IMG/VR virus record: IMGVR_UViG_3300030090_004082
Span: 1 to 36,243 of that record
Origin: a virus
Strand: one strand, 5' to 3'
DNA: 36,243 bases
Part shown: piece by piece, positions 15,223 to 24,119 of the stretch
How the letters are laid out: each line of letters opens with the position of its first letter
Position numbering within the stretch: the first letter of the stretch is position 1
Notes under the pieces: generated by a model
The model's database searches: none
Seen by the model: only the letters and a program-made list of their open reading frames with translations
Told to the model about the DNA's origin: nothing
Position numbers and translations under genes: made by a program

Positions 15223-18171
15223 TTAGGTGCCGCGATTGTTGTTTATAAATTGCTCGACAGTGCCGTCTCCCTTTGCGGTGTTATAGATGCGTTTCCATAA
15301 CTTTGCTTGCCCTTCTAATGTTGTGGGCAATGGGCCCCTTGCCCTGGACAATAAAAACAATCGAGCGGCGATAGCGCCGTATAACGGCTTTTGTAAATCC
15401 ACATGATTCAATTGCATGTAATCTATACCGAACTCACTTTTAATTTTTGCACGCGCTTTGCGTAGTTTGTTTGTGTTGCGGCGCGTTTCTTTGAACCCTA
15501 TGGGATCTACTTGCCAAATCCCCTTACTTATCCGGCGGAATGTTTCTGGGTTATTTCCAAAATCAGATTCGACTCTCGCGATACGCGTTAAGAACAAACC
15601 ACCACCAAACACAGCATCGACAGCACGCACCGCTGAATCGACGACAGGACGGCCTTTCGCGTTAGCTGTTTGCACTTGCTGCATTTCTTGGGTGCTCAGC
15701 TTCCGCTTAATTGCTGTGCTTGGCGTAATGTTCTGGTCGGGGAACTCCTCCGGCATATCGGACTGTATCGATTGATCCGGATACTCTTCCGTCATGTCGG
15801 GCTCTATCGATTGATCCGGATACTCTTCCGTCATGTCGGGCTGTATCGATTGATCCGGTGTCTCTTCCGTCATGTCGGGCTGTATCGATTGATCCGGATA
15901 CTCTTCCGGCGACCGGACATCGAACGATGTAGGCATAGGCTCGGGATCCGCGACTTCTATTTCTTGCAGCGCGTTAATGTCGAGCACATACGGGATCGGT
16001 GAGATATCAGGTGGAAGCTCAATGCCATCGTCATCGAATCTGCGTATGCGACTGGCGACCAGGTTCCCGCGACTATCGCGCAATGTATAAAGTCCGGATC
16101 CATAGCTTTCTAACTTGAGCCCTGGGATCATGCTTGCGGTTATTGGTTTGAGCTCGCCGGTCAATTTATTTTCATAGACAGGCGTGCCGTGCGTTTGATC
16201 TAGCGCGTTGAGATCGTCATCGGTGATTGACGCAATCGTCGCCTCGAAAGCATCCTCATCGCGAACATGGTTGCGCGGCAAAATGATTCTATCGTCGTCA
16301 TATTCAATTATACCGCCGACCGCGTTTTTACCTTTATCGGATCCGCCGACAACTTCGTGCACAATGTTTTCGAGCTTCTTTTTATCGTATTCCTCATTCC
16401 CATGTCGCGATATGTAGATTGCGCGCGCGGTCTGTTCGATATCGCCGACGAGGCCGGGCTTTTCTCTAAGAGATTGCCCAACTATTCCAGTTATATCGTC
16501 CCGTAATGCTGTCGTTTGGGTTGCTCCCAAGTTGACCTTGGCGCCACTAGCTATCGCACGGCGCCCCTCAAAATATTCAGCCGCCATGCGTTTATTCATC
16601 AGCGACCCAATCAATGCGAGATCGGTTGCGTCGGTTTGAGTTGCAATCTGCGCAAACACTTTCGGCGCATCCCGACCGGCCGCTTGAGTGATGCTTTCAA
16701 CAAGCACCGCTTGCGCCGCAATGTCTGGGTTAGATTTAGAAAATACGCTTTTTAATTGGTCGATAGATTCCTGGCTCAAATAAACCGTATCGACGTTATA
16801 AAATAGGCTTGCGTTTTTGTTGGCTGTTATATGGTCTTTTAGCTTTGCTGGGTCGGCCATGTCAGCTTTGCTCAAGGCAACTGGCGTGTCGAGCCGTTGC
16901 GCTTTGTGCAAGGCCGCAAGAGGATCTTTGATTTCTCTTTTACGTGTCGCCTCGGCCGCCTTGCGCAATCGCTTTTCTTTTTTGACCAGATATTCTGGGG
17001 TCGTTTTGTTGGCGTTTACGAACGACTGTATTTGCTTTGCGGCCCTATCGGCCGCTTCTCTGTAAGCAGCAGATCCGCCTTGCCCTATGGTGCCTAGTTC
17101 TGCATTTTCGCGCGCAAGAAAGTCAACTCTTTGCACAAGAGCCGGATCACCTAAGTCGCCCGCCTTTTTGCGCAACTCGTCTAAATCAGCGTCGCCAATA
17201 TGTCCGCCATCGCCCAATATCCCAAGTCGTCCATTTATTTCGCGATTGAGATCCTTGATCTCTGCGGTGCGCAAAGCGTCGGCTTGTCGTATATCTGTAT
17301 CAAATGCGTTTGTTAAAATCTCGATACGCAAGTCATCGATGCCACGCGCTAGACCCTTGCCGGTTTTGCGGTCCTCGCGGAACTTATTAAGAAACGCGCC
17401 CTTGTCTTTTGCGTCTCTAAACTCGCGTCGAATGCGCGCCTCGTGATAACGGTTTTTTGCCTTTGCGATATATGTCTGTATAGATTTCGGCGTTTGGCCC
17501 AGGCTTTCCATCGAGTCCTTGTAATTGACCATTGCCGCTTTGAACTCTTGGTCGCCGCCGCGAGTTGCGACCTGGCCCATGAGACCGGCGTGCTCGAGCA
17601 TACTGTCCGTGATGCTGGTTGCATCGCCGTCCAGGATCTTTTGTTGCTCCTTGATCGCGTCGGCCGACCGATCCAAGAACGCGGAACGTGCATAGCTTTC
17701 CAGCTTGGCCTGCGTGCGCGCAGCCGTTAGCGGATCCATGTCCTTGAGCGCGGACGTATAGCCGCCGATGATTGCGATCAGGCCCGCCTGGAAATCGTTA
17801 GGGTCCTGCTTCGTTTTCTTCGCTTCGATGTACGCGTTGCCGATGGCCTCGCGCGCCTTCGCCTCAACTTGAACGCCGCCAATCTTGCTCGCCGCATCGA
17901 ATGCCGCTTGGCCGTAGATGTCGGTCGGCCGCTCGCCGCCGTATTGTTCAAGCACCTGTTCCGGATTCTGGGACCCGGCGGCCGTACCCTCGGAGATGGC
18001 GGTTTGCTCGGCGCGCTTGAACGCGAAGTTCTGGACTTGCTGCGCGCGCTGCGCGAGCTCGCCGTACATCTTGCCCGTCTCGCGCATCGCGGCCTGGTCA
18101 ATGTTGGGCGGCACCTCTATCGGTTGATTGAGGCCTACCTGGCGCTGATATGTTCGGTATCGCGGTGCCAT
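15223..18171 (-). CDS. Internal virion protein with C-terminal lytic transglycosylase-like domain
   Basis: It encodes 982 residues. The first 700 are mainly charged helices, as in gp15-like core proteins. A linker at about 755-819 consists of five 13-residue repeats of the type TEEYPDQSIQPDM. The C-terminal 126 residues (from 857) look like a lytic transglycosylase: LTRIARVESDFG with candidate catalytic Glu868, then SKGIWQVDP and GAIAARLFLL. In T7 this activity sits at the N-terminus of gp16, so here it has moved to another core protein. It would open a local hole in peptidoglycan during DNA entry. The gene lies between the gp14-like gene and the 1289-residue protein. Confidence 0.75.
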   Translation of the reverse strand: MAPRYRTYQRQVGLNQPIEVPPNIDQAAMRETGKMYGELAQRAQQVQNFAFKRAEQTAISEGTAAGSQNPEQVLEQYGGERPTDIYGQAAFDAASKIGGVQVEAKAREAIGNAYIEAKKTKQDPNDFQAGLIAIIGGYTSALKDMDPLTAARTQAKLESYARSAFLDRSADAIKEQQKILDGDATSITDSMLEHAGLMGQVATRGGDQEFKAAMVNYKDSMESLGQTPKSIQTYIAKAKNRYHEARIRREFRDAKDKGAFLNKFREDRKTGKGLARGIDDLRIEILTNAFDTDIRQADALRTAEIKDLNREINGRLGILGDGGHIGDADLDELRKKAGDLGDPALVQRVDFLARENAELGTIGQGGSAAYREAADRAAKQIQSFVNANKTTPEYLVKKEKRLRKAAEATRKREIKDPLAALHKAQRLDTPVALSKADMADPAKLKDHITANKNASLFYNVDTVYLSQESIDQLKSVFSKSNPDIAAQAVLVESITQAAGRDAPKVFAQIATQTDATDLALIGSLMNKRMAAEYFEGRRAIASGAKVNLGATQTTALRDDITGIVGQSLREKPGLVGDIEQTARAIYISRHGNEEYDKKKLENIVHEVVGGSDKGKNAVGGIIEYDDDRIILPRNHVRDEDAFEATIASITDDDLNALDQTHGTPVYENKLTGELKPITASMIPGLKLESYGSGLYTLRDSRGNLVASRIRRFDDDGIELPPDISPIPYVLDINALQEIEVADPEPMPTSFDVRSPEEYPDQSIQPDMTEETPDQSIQPDMTEEYPDQSIEPDMTEEYPDQSIQSDMPEEFPDQNITPSTAIKRKLSTQEMQQVQTANAKGRPVVDSAVRAVDAVFGGGLFLTRIARVESDFGNNPETFRRISKGIWQVDPIGFKETRRNTNKLRKARAKIKSEFGIDYMQLNHVDLQKPLYGAIAARLFLLSRARGPLPTTLEGQAKLWKRIYNTAKGDGTVEQFINNNRGT
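15715..15909. repeat. Five tandem 39-bp repeats inside an internal virion gene
   Basis: Five in-frame units of 39 bp (195 bp) encode PEEYPDQSIQPDM-like 13-mers. The first four are nearly identical and the fifth is diverged (PEEFPDQNITPST). Near-identity at DNA level suggests recent expansion by slippage or recombination. The product is an acidic, proline-containing linker before the transglycosylase-like domain. Copy number may vary among relatives. Confidence 0.95.
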
Positions 18172-18189
18172 TAGTAGATCGCGCTCATA

Positions 18190-18804
18190 CTACGACGGCC
18201 CCCAAATTATGTTACCGCCGGAGTACGGCGTGCTTGAGTATCCGGCAGGGAAATTTGAAACGGCGGCTGTAGCGCCCCCGGCGCTGGCGCCGCCGCCGCC
18301 GAGCAATGAATATTCACCACCCGGACCACCCATCATTCCGTAAGTTCCGAGAGACATACCGACGCTCGTGATTGCGCTAAACATTGCGCCGCGCTTCGCG
18401 GCCTTGCCCGCCATGCGATACTGCGCGGCTTGGTGCTCGGCGCTCTTTTGAATGATGATCTGGTTTTGCTGTGCAATGAATCGATTGTCTCTGGTCATGG
18501 TGAAATCTTGGAAACCCTGATCCAGGTTGACCGTCATAAGATTGCCGATGGATCCGCTAAATGGATCGAGCGATCCGGCGGCTGCGCGCGCGTTAATCGT
18601 CGCGGCGTTCCGCTTCATTTGTTCGAGCACCTTGATACCATCCTCGCGGTGCGCGAGCTCCTGTTGCCTCGACTGGAGAACCTGACTCCGCGCTTGCACA
18701 AGCGTCTGATCCGCTTGCGCCTTGTACATGGCGTCGGTTGCTTGGCCTTGTTTGATTGTGCCGTATGCCTGGACAAGAGAGGCGGCGACTGCGAGTTCTG
18801 CCAT
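18190..18804 (-). CDS. Internal virion protein, T7 gp14-like
   Basis: It encodes 204 residues. A long alpha-helical part (about 15-110), rich in Gln, Ala and charged residues, contains RSQVLQSRQQELAHREDGI and the gp14-type stretch NARAAAGSLDPFSGSIGNL. After AAKRGAMFSAITSVGMSLG comes a glycine-rich tail. In T7-like phages this protein is ejected first and forms a channel in the outer membrane. Its place directly after the tubular tail protein B gene supports the call. Confidence 0.8.
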   Translation of the reverse strand: MAELAVAASLVQAYGTIKQGQATDAMYKAQADQTLVQARSQVLQSRQQELAHREDGIKVLEQMKRNAATINARAAAGSLDPFSGSIGNLMTVNLDQGFQDFTMTRDNRFIAQQNQIIIQKSAEHQAAQYRMAGKAAKRGAMFSAITSVGMSLGTYGMMGGPGGEYSLLGGGGASAGGATAAVSNFPAGYSSTPYSGGNIIWGPS

Positions 18805-21009
18805 TTACTGTCCCACACTGACTTTGTAATCGAGCGCCAAGACCGTGAGGTCCAGCGGCGCGGGTTGCGTAACTGTGATAGCGCCCTCGTCATTGAAACC
18901 GAGGAGCGGGCCGACTTTCTTCACGCCGGTGAATTGCGGCACGGCTACGTCCAGGATGTCGGAACCGAAAGCGCGGAACGAAACCAGTTGCCCGTTGACG
19001 GTCATCGATTGTGACTCGAACACCTCGGCGTTGACCTCGAGGATGCGTTTCTTGAATGCCCGGATGTTGCCGCTTGCCAGGCGCGTTTCGCACGGCATCG
19101 TTTTGGCGGTCATCGTGAAGGGGAGGCCGATCTCGAAATTCGTCGCGCTTGCGCGGTCAAATGTTACAGATCCGCTCGATACGGTTTTCTGCGACTGCAT
19201 CACGCCATCGACCACGACATCGAGCGTCGCGCCCTCGAGGTGCGCGGCGGCGCCGGTACTCGCGACCGACGCGGAGAATACTGCGCTGTCAGTATGGAGC
19301 GTCGCGTCGAACGCCTCGACATAGTAGACGGTCGCGCTGTTGATCGTGCGCTTGCAAACCACGTACACCGTGTCGAGGTCGACACCGACGGCCTCGAACG
19401 TGCCCGTGGTTTTTAGCACCGTCGGCGCGACAACTTGCTGGGATCGCAGTAGCGAATAGCACGCAATGGATCCATCGCCGGAATTGACAATGAACAAGCG
19501 GTCGGCTTCCTCGGTCGAGGTCGCGCGGCGGATTGCCATGTCGATTGGCGTCTTGAGCAAGTGTCCCGATAGCAGCGAGATCGCGCTGGTCGTGTAGCTA
19601 AGCTCGGCGTCCGTAAACACCATTTCGTTAAGCGACTTGCCGAGCCGCTGCACGTAGAGCGTGCCGCTATCCAGACCGGCGACAGGGACGCCCGGCTTGG
19701 AGCCGTTTCGTGTCCCGACCTTGACCGTGATGTTACTCGGCGTGATTGGCTCTTGAGTAACTTGCGGCAAAAAGAACTCGGACGCGGTTGTGAAGATTTG
19801 AAGATCGCGGCCGCTATGAATATCGACGATGGCGTTGAGACTGTCGGTTGTGATGCTCCCGATGATCGCCTGGTCATCGAGTGATTCGCCCAGGTCGAAA
19901 TCGAAAAAGTTATTGACCGTCGAGCCCCAGAACGTCGTCGGTAGCGCCTTTGCGCCAGCGAACCAAAGACGCCCCTCGTGAAACGTAATCGATACAGGAT
20001 AGCCCCGGTCACTCGACCAGGCATCCTCGTAGCCGTGCTCGATCTCATAGCTTCCGGAGCCTATCGCGCTGTTATCGAATAACGCGACCTCGGCGAAGAC
20101 CTCGGCCTTTGTGACGCTTTGCACATTTACGATGCGCATACGGCCGTATGAGCTCGTGACGTTTATATATTGCCCAACGTGACTTTCGACCGCGAAGGTA
20201 CTCGTCGCGTCCGGCTGCGTTGCCCAGGCGACGCTGACCGTGGCCACTTTAGACGATCCCACATAGTCGCTGATGATCCTGGTCTGCCCGCTGCCGGTGC
20301 CGCCGGTTATTCGGATCGTGCTGCCGTTATAGATATCGTCGTTCGCATCGGCGCCGCTGTCGAGGGTGATGGTCGCCGAGGCGCCGGCCTGGGCGGTGCC
20401 GGTGCGGCCGTCGTGGAAAATGTTATTCGCAGCGGTGAGCGTGATGCTTTCGATTGACGCGTTTGGCGTGATTGTTCCGGCCGGGTTTGTGGCCGTCAGC
20501 GTAAACGCATGCTTGGGCGCGTTCGTAAACGTGAGGGCGCTAAGTGTCCATTCATCGTGATCGGCGCCGCGCACGAGTTTCTGAGGCGGGAGATCCTCGT
20601 GTACCAGGATCATGGTGTCGGCCGACTGCGCGAACCGTAGCTTGTCGAGCATCGCGCCTGTGATCGACGACGCGGTTATGAAATCGTTTGAGGTGCTATT
20701 GATTCCGGTGACAAGTGCGCCGTTGCGGAAGACGTAGATTCGGCCCGCCGTCACACAAAACATATAAGTATCGGTGGCCGAAAACTCGAACGGTATCAGG
20801 GCCACACCATTCTGCGGCGCCGCAGCGGTCGGTAGTTGAAATATAAACTTAAGCCCGTCGCGCCGTTTGATTCCGCCCTGGGGAAGACAGAACACATTCT
20901 CGGCCGTCTCGAGCGCGTTATAGTATTGTTGCAAGTCGATACGCGCGCGGAGCAACGGATCGAGCGCGCCGCTTGCGAAGTTCGTCTGAATCTGGATTAC
21001 GCGGCTCAA
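18805..21009 (-). CDS. Tail tubular protein B (gp12-like nozzle)
   Basis: It encodes 734 residues. The N-terminus, IQIQTNFASGALDPLLRARIDLQQYYNALETAENVF, then PQGGIKRRDGLKFI, is characteristic of podoviral tubular tail protein B. Later motifs include SSDRGYPVSITFHEGRLWFAGAK and FWGSTVNNFFDFDLG, also typical. Six copies should form the tail nozzle. The start overlaps the tail tubular protein A stop by 4 bases. Confidence 0.9.
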   Translation of the reverse strand: MSRVIQIQTNFASGALDPLLRARIDLQQYYNALETAENVFCLPQGGIKRRDGLKFIFQLPTAAAPQNGVALIPFEFSATDTYMFCVTAGRIYVFRNGALVTGINSTSNDFITASSITGAMLDKLRFAQSADTMILVHEDLPPQKLVRGADHDEWTLSALTFTNAPKHAFTLTATNPAGTITPNASIESITLTAANNIFHDGRTGTAQAGASATITLDSGADANDDIYNGSTIRITGGTGSGQTRIISDYVGSSKVATVSVAWATQPDATSTFAVESHVGQYINVTSSYGRMRIVNVQSVTKAEVFAEVALFDNSAIGSGSYEIEHGYEDAWSSDRGYPVSITFHEGRLWFAGAKALPTTFWGSTVNNFFDFDLGESLDDQAIIGSITTDSLNAIVDIHSGRDLQIFTTASEFFLPQVTQEPITPSNITVKVGTRNGSKPGVPVAGLDSGTLYVQRLGKSLNEMVFTDAELSYTTSAISLLSGHLLKTPIDMAIRRATSTEEADRLFIVNSGDGSIACYSLLRSQQVVAPTVLKTTGTFEAVGVDLDTVYVVCKRTINSATVYYVEAFDATLHTDSAVFSASVASTGAAAHLEGATLDVVVDGVMQSQKTVSSGSVTFDRASATNFEIGLPFTMTAKTMPCETRLASGNIRAFKKRILEVNAEVFESQSMTVNGQLVSFRAFGSDILDVAVPQFTGVKKVGPLLGFNDEGAITVTQPAPLDLTVLALDYKVSVGQ

Positions 21010-21629
21010 CTGTTTCGCGCCTCAATAAGCGCGAAGTCGAGGATGTTGTTGCTCGGGCTCGTGGTGCCGTCCACGTTGACCGCTTCGCGGAATGCGCCGC
21101 CGCGCCCGTTTTCGCTTGGTGCGCCGACCGCGACCGATTGCCAGTATTGCGCTTTAGTGATTTGGTCAGTGACCGCCTCGGCAAAGTGCCAACAGCAATA
21201 ATACTTGATTACCTGGACGAAGTAGGACGGCATCACCGACTCGTCCGGCTTGAACTGGTAGTCAATGTGAACCTCGGTGAAGTCCGTGAAAATCTGGCCC
21301 GCGTAAACCTCCCACCCGTCCGTTTGCGGCGAGGCGCCCGCTGTCGAGCTTGTGAATAATGCGCGCGCTCCGGATCCGATTAGATCGGCGGGCAATGCGT
21401 AGGCGTGTGTCCATTCGCTCGCGGGCGCATCGGCCAGGCGGGCGAGTTGCGATTTCTTTAAGGTGAAGCTAAACGGGTATTTACAGAGAAGCTGCACGAG
21501 CATGTCGTCATAGAGACGGTCGCAGATTTGCGCCGCGTCGGTGCCCTCCGAAAACGACGAAAGGGGGCTCGCCCCCAACATTATAAGACTGTCAGAACAG
21601 ATCGAGAGCTTGGTGTCGCCGGTCGCCAT
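21006..21629 (-). CDS. Tail tubular protein A (gp11-like adaptor)
   Basis: It encodes 207 residues. KLSICSDSLIMLGASPLSSF, then YDDMLVQLLCKYPFSFTLKK and the ALPADLIG segment are characteristic of the gp11-like gatekeeper/adaptor, which joins portal to nozzle. A perfect 9-bp hairpin lies between it and the preceding gene and may lower its transcription relative to capsid genes. Confidence 0.88.
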   Translation of the reverse strand: MATGDTKLSICSDSLIMLGASPLSSFSEGTDAAQICDRLYDDMLVQLLCKYPFSFTLKKSQLARLADAPASEWTHAYALPADLIGSGARALFTSSTAGASPQTDGWEVYAGQIFTDFTEVHIDYQFKPDESVMPSYFVQVIKYYCCWHFAEAVTDQITKAQYWQSVAVGAPSENGRGGAFREAVNVDGTTSPSNNILDFALIEARNS

Positions 21630-21649
21630 TGCGCCCCCAGGTCAAAGAT

Positions 21650-21673
21650 GCGGGGAGCCCGTGAGCTCCCCGC
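21650..21673 (-). terminator. Hairpin between capsid and tail genes (attenuator-like)
   Basis: GCGGGGAGC and its perfect complement GCTCCCCGC form a 9-bp stem around a 6-base loop. On the leftward strand it is followed by ATCTTTGACC rather than a run of T, so complete termination is doubtful. A partial terminator or mRNA-processing structure that sets capsid-to-tail stoichiometry fits its position between 21681 and 21629. Confidence 0.5.
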
Positions 21674-21680
21674 GATCCGT

Positions 21681-21965
21681 TTAGTCGGAGTCGGAAACCG
21701 CCCCGATGGTTGTGCCGTCGCCGATATCGACAACGCCTGACGCGTTCGATACGACGATGTGCATCGTCACCGTGCGTGTGCCGCCCGTGGCACCGTGCAC
21801 GATAATCATGTCGCCGACGTTGAGCGTGTCCGAGAGGTCATTAAAATAACCGCTCGCATCGATAGCCGTGTGGGCATCAGTGCTCGTGTAGACGTAAAGA
21901 GCGGGCAGGGATCCAGCCAAAGACTGACCACCCAGCGCGCCCCATCCGGATCTTGCAAAAGCCAT
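21681..21965 (-). CDS. Small capsid-associated protein of unknown function
   Basis: It encodes 94 residues. After MAFARSGWGALGGQSLAG, the sequence is beta-rich and Gly/Thr/Asp-rich (LNVGDMIIVHGATGGTRTVTMHIVVSN), with no charged helices. Size and position, two bases after the major capsid gene, suggest a capsid decoration or head-completion protein. I do not recognise a named family; the role is inferred from neighbours only. A hairpin follows its stop. Confidence 0.65.
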   Translation of the reverse strand: MAFARSGWGALGGQSLAGSLPALYVYTSTDAHTAIDASGYFNDLSDTLNVGDMIIVHGATGGTRTVTMHIVVSNASGVVDIGDGTTIGAVSDSD

Positions 21966-21967
21966 GA

Positions 21968-22825
21968 TTAGGACTCCCTGCTGGTGATTTTGACAATGCC
22001 GCCAGCCGATCCGTCATCGATGGCAACCGCACCAGCACCGAACATCGAGGAAACCAAGAACGAGGTCTTGTCCGCGATGTAATTGATTTCGGTTTTCTGG
22101 TTCATCGAGACGCCCATGCCGAGCGCGTCCTTGTGGAACGCGTAGGCAAGACGGTCGTTTGACCCGTCTTTGGTCAGGCCGCCTTCGTCACGGTCGCCGA
22201 GCATTACGATAGTAAAGCCCAACCAGGTCCGGAGACTGCCGTCAACTAAGCTACGCACAGAATTGAAATCCGCCGAAGTTGCACTGGTCTGACCCAGCAA
22301 AGCCTCGAGCGAATTAGCGTGCATCAACAGCACACGATTGTCGGCCGGGACGTTGTTTGCATCCAGGGCCGCCTTCGCTGCGCGGATCTTGCCGGTGTTC
22401 ATGTCCGATGCGGATCCGGATGATCCGTCTTCCGCGACCGTGTTTGCAACGGCTACAGATGTCGCTGAGTCTAGGGCGTCAATGACAACCTGGTCCATGC
22501 GGCGCCCGATTGCGTTGCCGACGGCCGAGCTTAACTCGGAGCGGTCGGAAAACGAAACGTGGCTCTGGTTGAATATGTCGCTGTACTCAGACGCGATGTA
22601 ATCTGTCATCGTGGCTGTGACGAGTGAATACGTCAGGTTCATGGGTGTGACTTCGGTCTGCGGTGTGCGAACTGCCGCAACGCCCTTAGTCAGCTTGTTG
22701 AATTTTACGGTGTCGCCGGTCACTGACTTTTCGCGCACGAGTCCGGCGAGTTGCCGGGCAGCCTGGTAGGCTTGCTTCACTTCGCTGTCGAAAATCGTGA
22801 CGAACGATGGGGAGATCGTCGCCAT
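21968..22825 (-). CDS. Major capsid protein
   Basis: It encodes 285 residues. The sequence (MATISPSFVTIFDSEVKQAY, RMDQVVIDALDSATS, NRVLLMHANSLEALLG, FTIVMLGDRDEGG, YAFHKDALGMGVSMNQKTE) is that of a short HK97-fold capsid protein of Bordetella-phage/podovirus type. It directly follows the scaffold gene and has the largest gap of the structural module before it, where a promoter-like sequence occurs. The protein would assemble around the scaffold into the icosahedral head. Confidence 0.85.
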   Translation of the reverse strand: MATISPSFVTIFDSEVKQAYQAARQLAGLVREKSVTGDTVKFNKLTKGVAAVRTPQTEVTPMNLTYSLVTATMTDYIASEYSDIFNQSHVSFSDRSELSSAVGNAIGRRMDQVVIDALDSATSVAVANTVAEDGSSGSASDMNTGKIRAAKAALDANNVPADNRVLLMHANSLEALLGQTSATSADFNSVRSLVDGSLRTWLGFTIVMLGDRDEGGLTKDGSNDRLAYAFHKDALGMGVSMNQKTEINYIADKTSFLVSSMFGAGAVAIDDGSAGGIVKITSRES

Positions 22826-22906
22826 TTTTGGATACCTCGAAAAAAGTTTTCACTGTTTCGCGGTTATCCAAAACGGGCCGCCGGTTAGCGCATGTCCGGC
22901 CACAGG

Positions 22907-22936
22907 GTTATCGGGCGCTTACTGTACAAATATCAA
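22907..22936 (-). promoter_or_regulatory. Possible promoter for the major capsid gene
   Basis: On the leftward strand TTGATA (22936-22931) and GATAAC (22912-22907) are separated by 18 bp, giving 5/6 and 4/6 matches to sigma-70 boxes. They lie in the 127-bp gap between scaffold and capsid genes, the only sizeable gap in the structural module. Extra capsid transcription here would be sensible, but the match is weak. Confidence 0.3.
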
Positions 22937-22952
22937 TAGGGTCGTTTGCGCG

Positions 22953-23765
22953 TCAAGGGTATTTCTCGCCGTGCATCTCGTAGACCATGCGCTCAACCTT
23001 TTGCGTGAACGCAGGGTCGGACCCGTATTTCGGGTCGCGCATGAGCTCCTCGATATCGGACATCGATGCCGGTGCGACCTCGGCTTGGGCGGCGGCGCTC
23101 GGTATGTCCGGCTCGTTGTAGCTTTTTCGGATCTTGTTCATGGCGCTGATAAACGCCGCGTTCGATGACGCGTTAGCGATGGCCTCGAGCTCGCTGTCGT
23201 TAAGCACCTTGCTCGAGTGGAATTTCATTAGCCACGCGTCCATCGACTTGATGATGCCGTCGGCGTTGCGGCCGAGCTTCGACATTTCTTCGACGCGGCT
23301 TGTCTCGATCTTGTCGGCGATCTCGCCCTGGGCATCGAGGTAGAATTTTGTCAGTTCCTCGAATTGGCCCTGGTCAAGCCCCTGGTCTTTTGCAAGTGCC
23401 AAGAAGTCCGTCAGGACCGGATCGCCCTCATCCAAGCCCTGAAGCGCCTCCACTTGGCTCGTGTCGTATTTGTCAGGAACTTTGTGCTTGCCGCTATCCA
23501 TTTTCTTGCGGAGTTCGCGGTACGCGTTAGCCATTGCATCAACATTGGTTTCGCCTTTCTCCGGATCCCAGAATTGTTCCGGTATGTGCTCCGGCCGCTC
23601 GGCGGGCTCGGCGGCCTCGGGCTCCGCTTCCTGCACCAAGTGCGGGGTCTCCGGCTCGGCTGTGGGCTCGGTCGGCTCTTCGGGCGGTGTCAGGTTCAAC
23701 AGGCTTTCGGGCTTGTCCTCGACAGGCGCCTCGGGTGTTTCATCAATTGCTTGTGCTTCACTCAT
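22953..23765 (-). CDS. Capsid scaffold protein
   Basis: It encodes 270 residues. The first 65 are extremely rich in Glu and Pro. HIPEQFWDPEKGETNVDAMANAYRELRKKMDSG, then a helical middle and a C-terminal helical hook (YGSDPAFTQKVERMVYEMHG) are typical of podoviral scaffolds. It lies between portal and major capsid genes as expected. It should guide procapsid assembly and leave before DNA packaging. It overlaps the preceding gene by 4 bases. Confidence 0.85.
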   Translation of the reverse strand: MSEAQAIDETPEAPVEDKPESLLNLTPPEEPTEPTAEPETPHLVQEAEPEAAEPAERPEHIPEQFWDPEKGETNVDAMANAYRELRKKMDSGKHKVPDKYDTSQVEALQGLDEGDPVLTDFLALAKDQGLDQGQFEELTKFYLDAQGEIADKIETSRVEEMSKLGRNADGIIKSMDAWLMKFHSSKVLNDSELEAIANASSNAAFISAMNKIRKSYNEPDIPSAAAQAEVAPASMSDIEELMRDPKYGSDPAFTQKVERMVYEMHGEKYP

Positions 23766-23974
23766 TTGCGGCTCCGATGTCTTTTGATTCTTCGCTCAAT
23801 ACTGCGCACGATTTCGTTTTCACCCTCGCGCATAAAGCCGTGAGACGGATCCTCCCCGGCCGTAAAACAAGGGCGCTCAATAGTCGTCTCGCGAAGGTGC
23901 GACAGCACTTTCGCACCGGCTTCCGTACTGAAAGTGCGGGCATATAGCTGGTCAAGGTTCTCAATATCACTCAT
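23762..23974 (-). CDS. Bbp19-like small phage protein
   Basis: It encodes 70 residues. LYARTFSTEAGAKVLSHLRETT, then FMREGENEIVRSIERRIK, resembles the Bbp19 family found between portal and scaffold genes of Bordetella-phage-like podoviruses. Function is unknown. It is coupled on both sides: its ATG overlaps the stop of the small basic gene and its stop overlaps the scaffold start. Confidence 0.65.
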   Translation of the reverse strand: MSDIENLDQLYARTFSTEAGAKVLSHLRETTIERPCFTAGEDPSHGFMREGENEIVRSIERRIKRHRSRK

Positions 23975-24111
23975 TTTTTACGCTTTTTAGGAAACCCCGC
24001 TCGCATATTCGCGTAGGCTTTCGGCGTTATTGTGCTCTTGCTTTTCGGACGCGATGTCCCGGCCTTTTTTCGGGCGTTCATGTTGGCGTAAAGTCCACGT
24101 TTCTTCGGCAT
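23971..24111 (-). CDS. Small highly basic virion-module protein (46 aa)
   Basis: It encodes 46 residues starting MPKKRGLYANMNARKKAG, with about one third Lys/Arg and no acidic residue. The MPKKRGLYANI-type start is recurrent in tiny proteins next to portal genes of phages. It lies between portal and the Bbp19-like gene and shares an ATGA with the latter. Nucleic acid binding or assembly support is possible; nothing more can be said. Confidence 0.75.
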   Translation of the reverse strand: MPKKRGLYANMNARKKAGTSRPKSKSTITPKAYANMRAGFPKKRKK

Positions 24112-24119
24112 TAGTTTTC

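Noticed and set aside
15715-15909. CRISPR-like regular repeats
   Set aside because: The units are directly abutting without spacers, stay in frame and encode a 13-residue linker in a virion gene; no cas genes are present.
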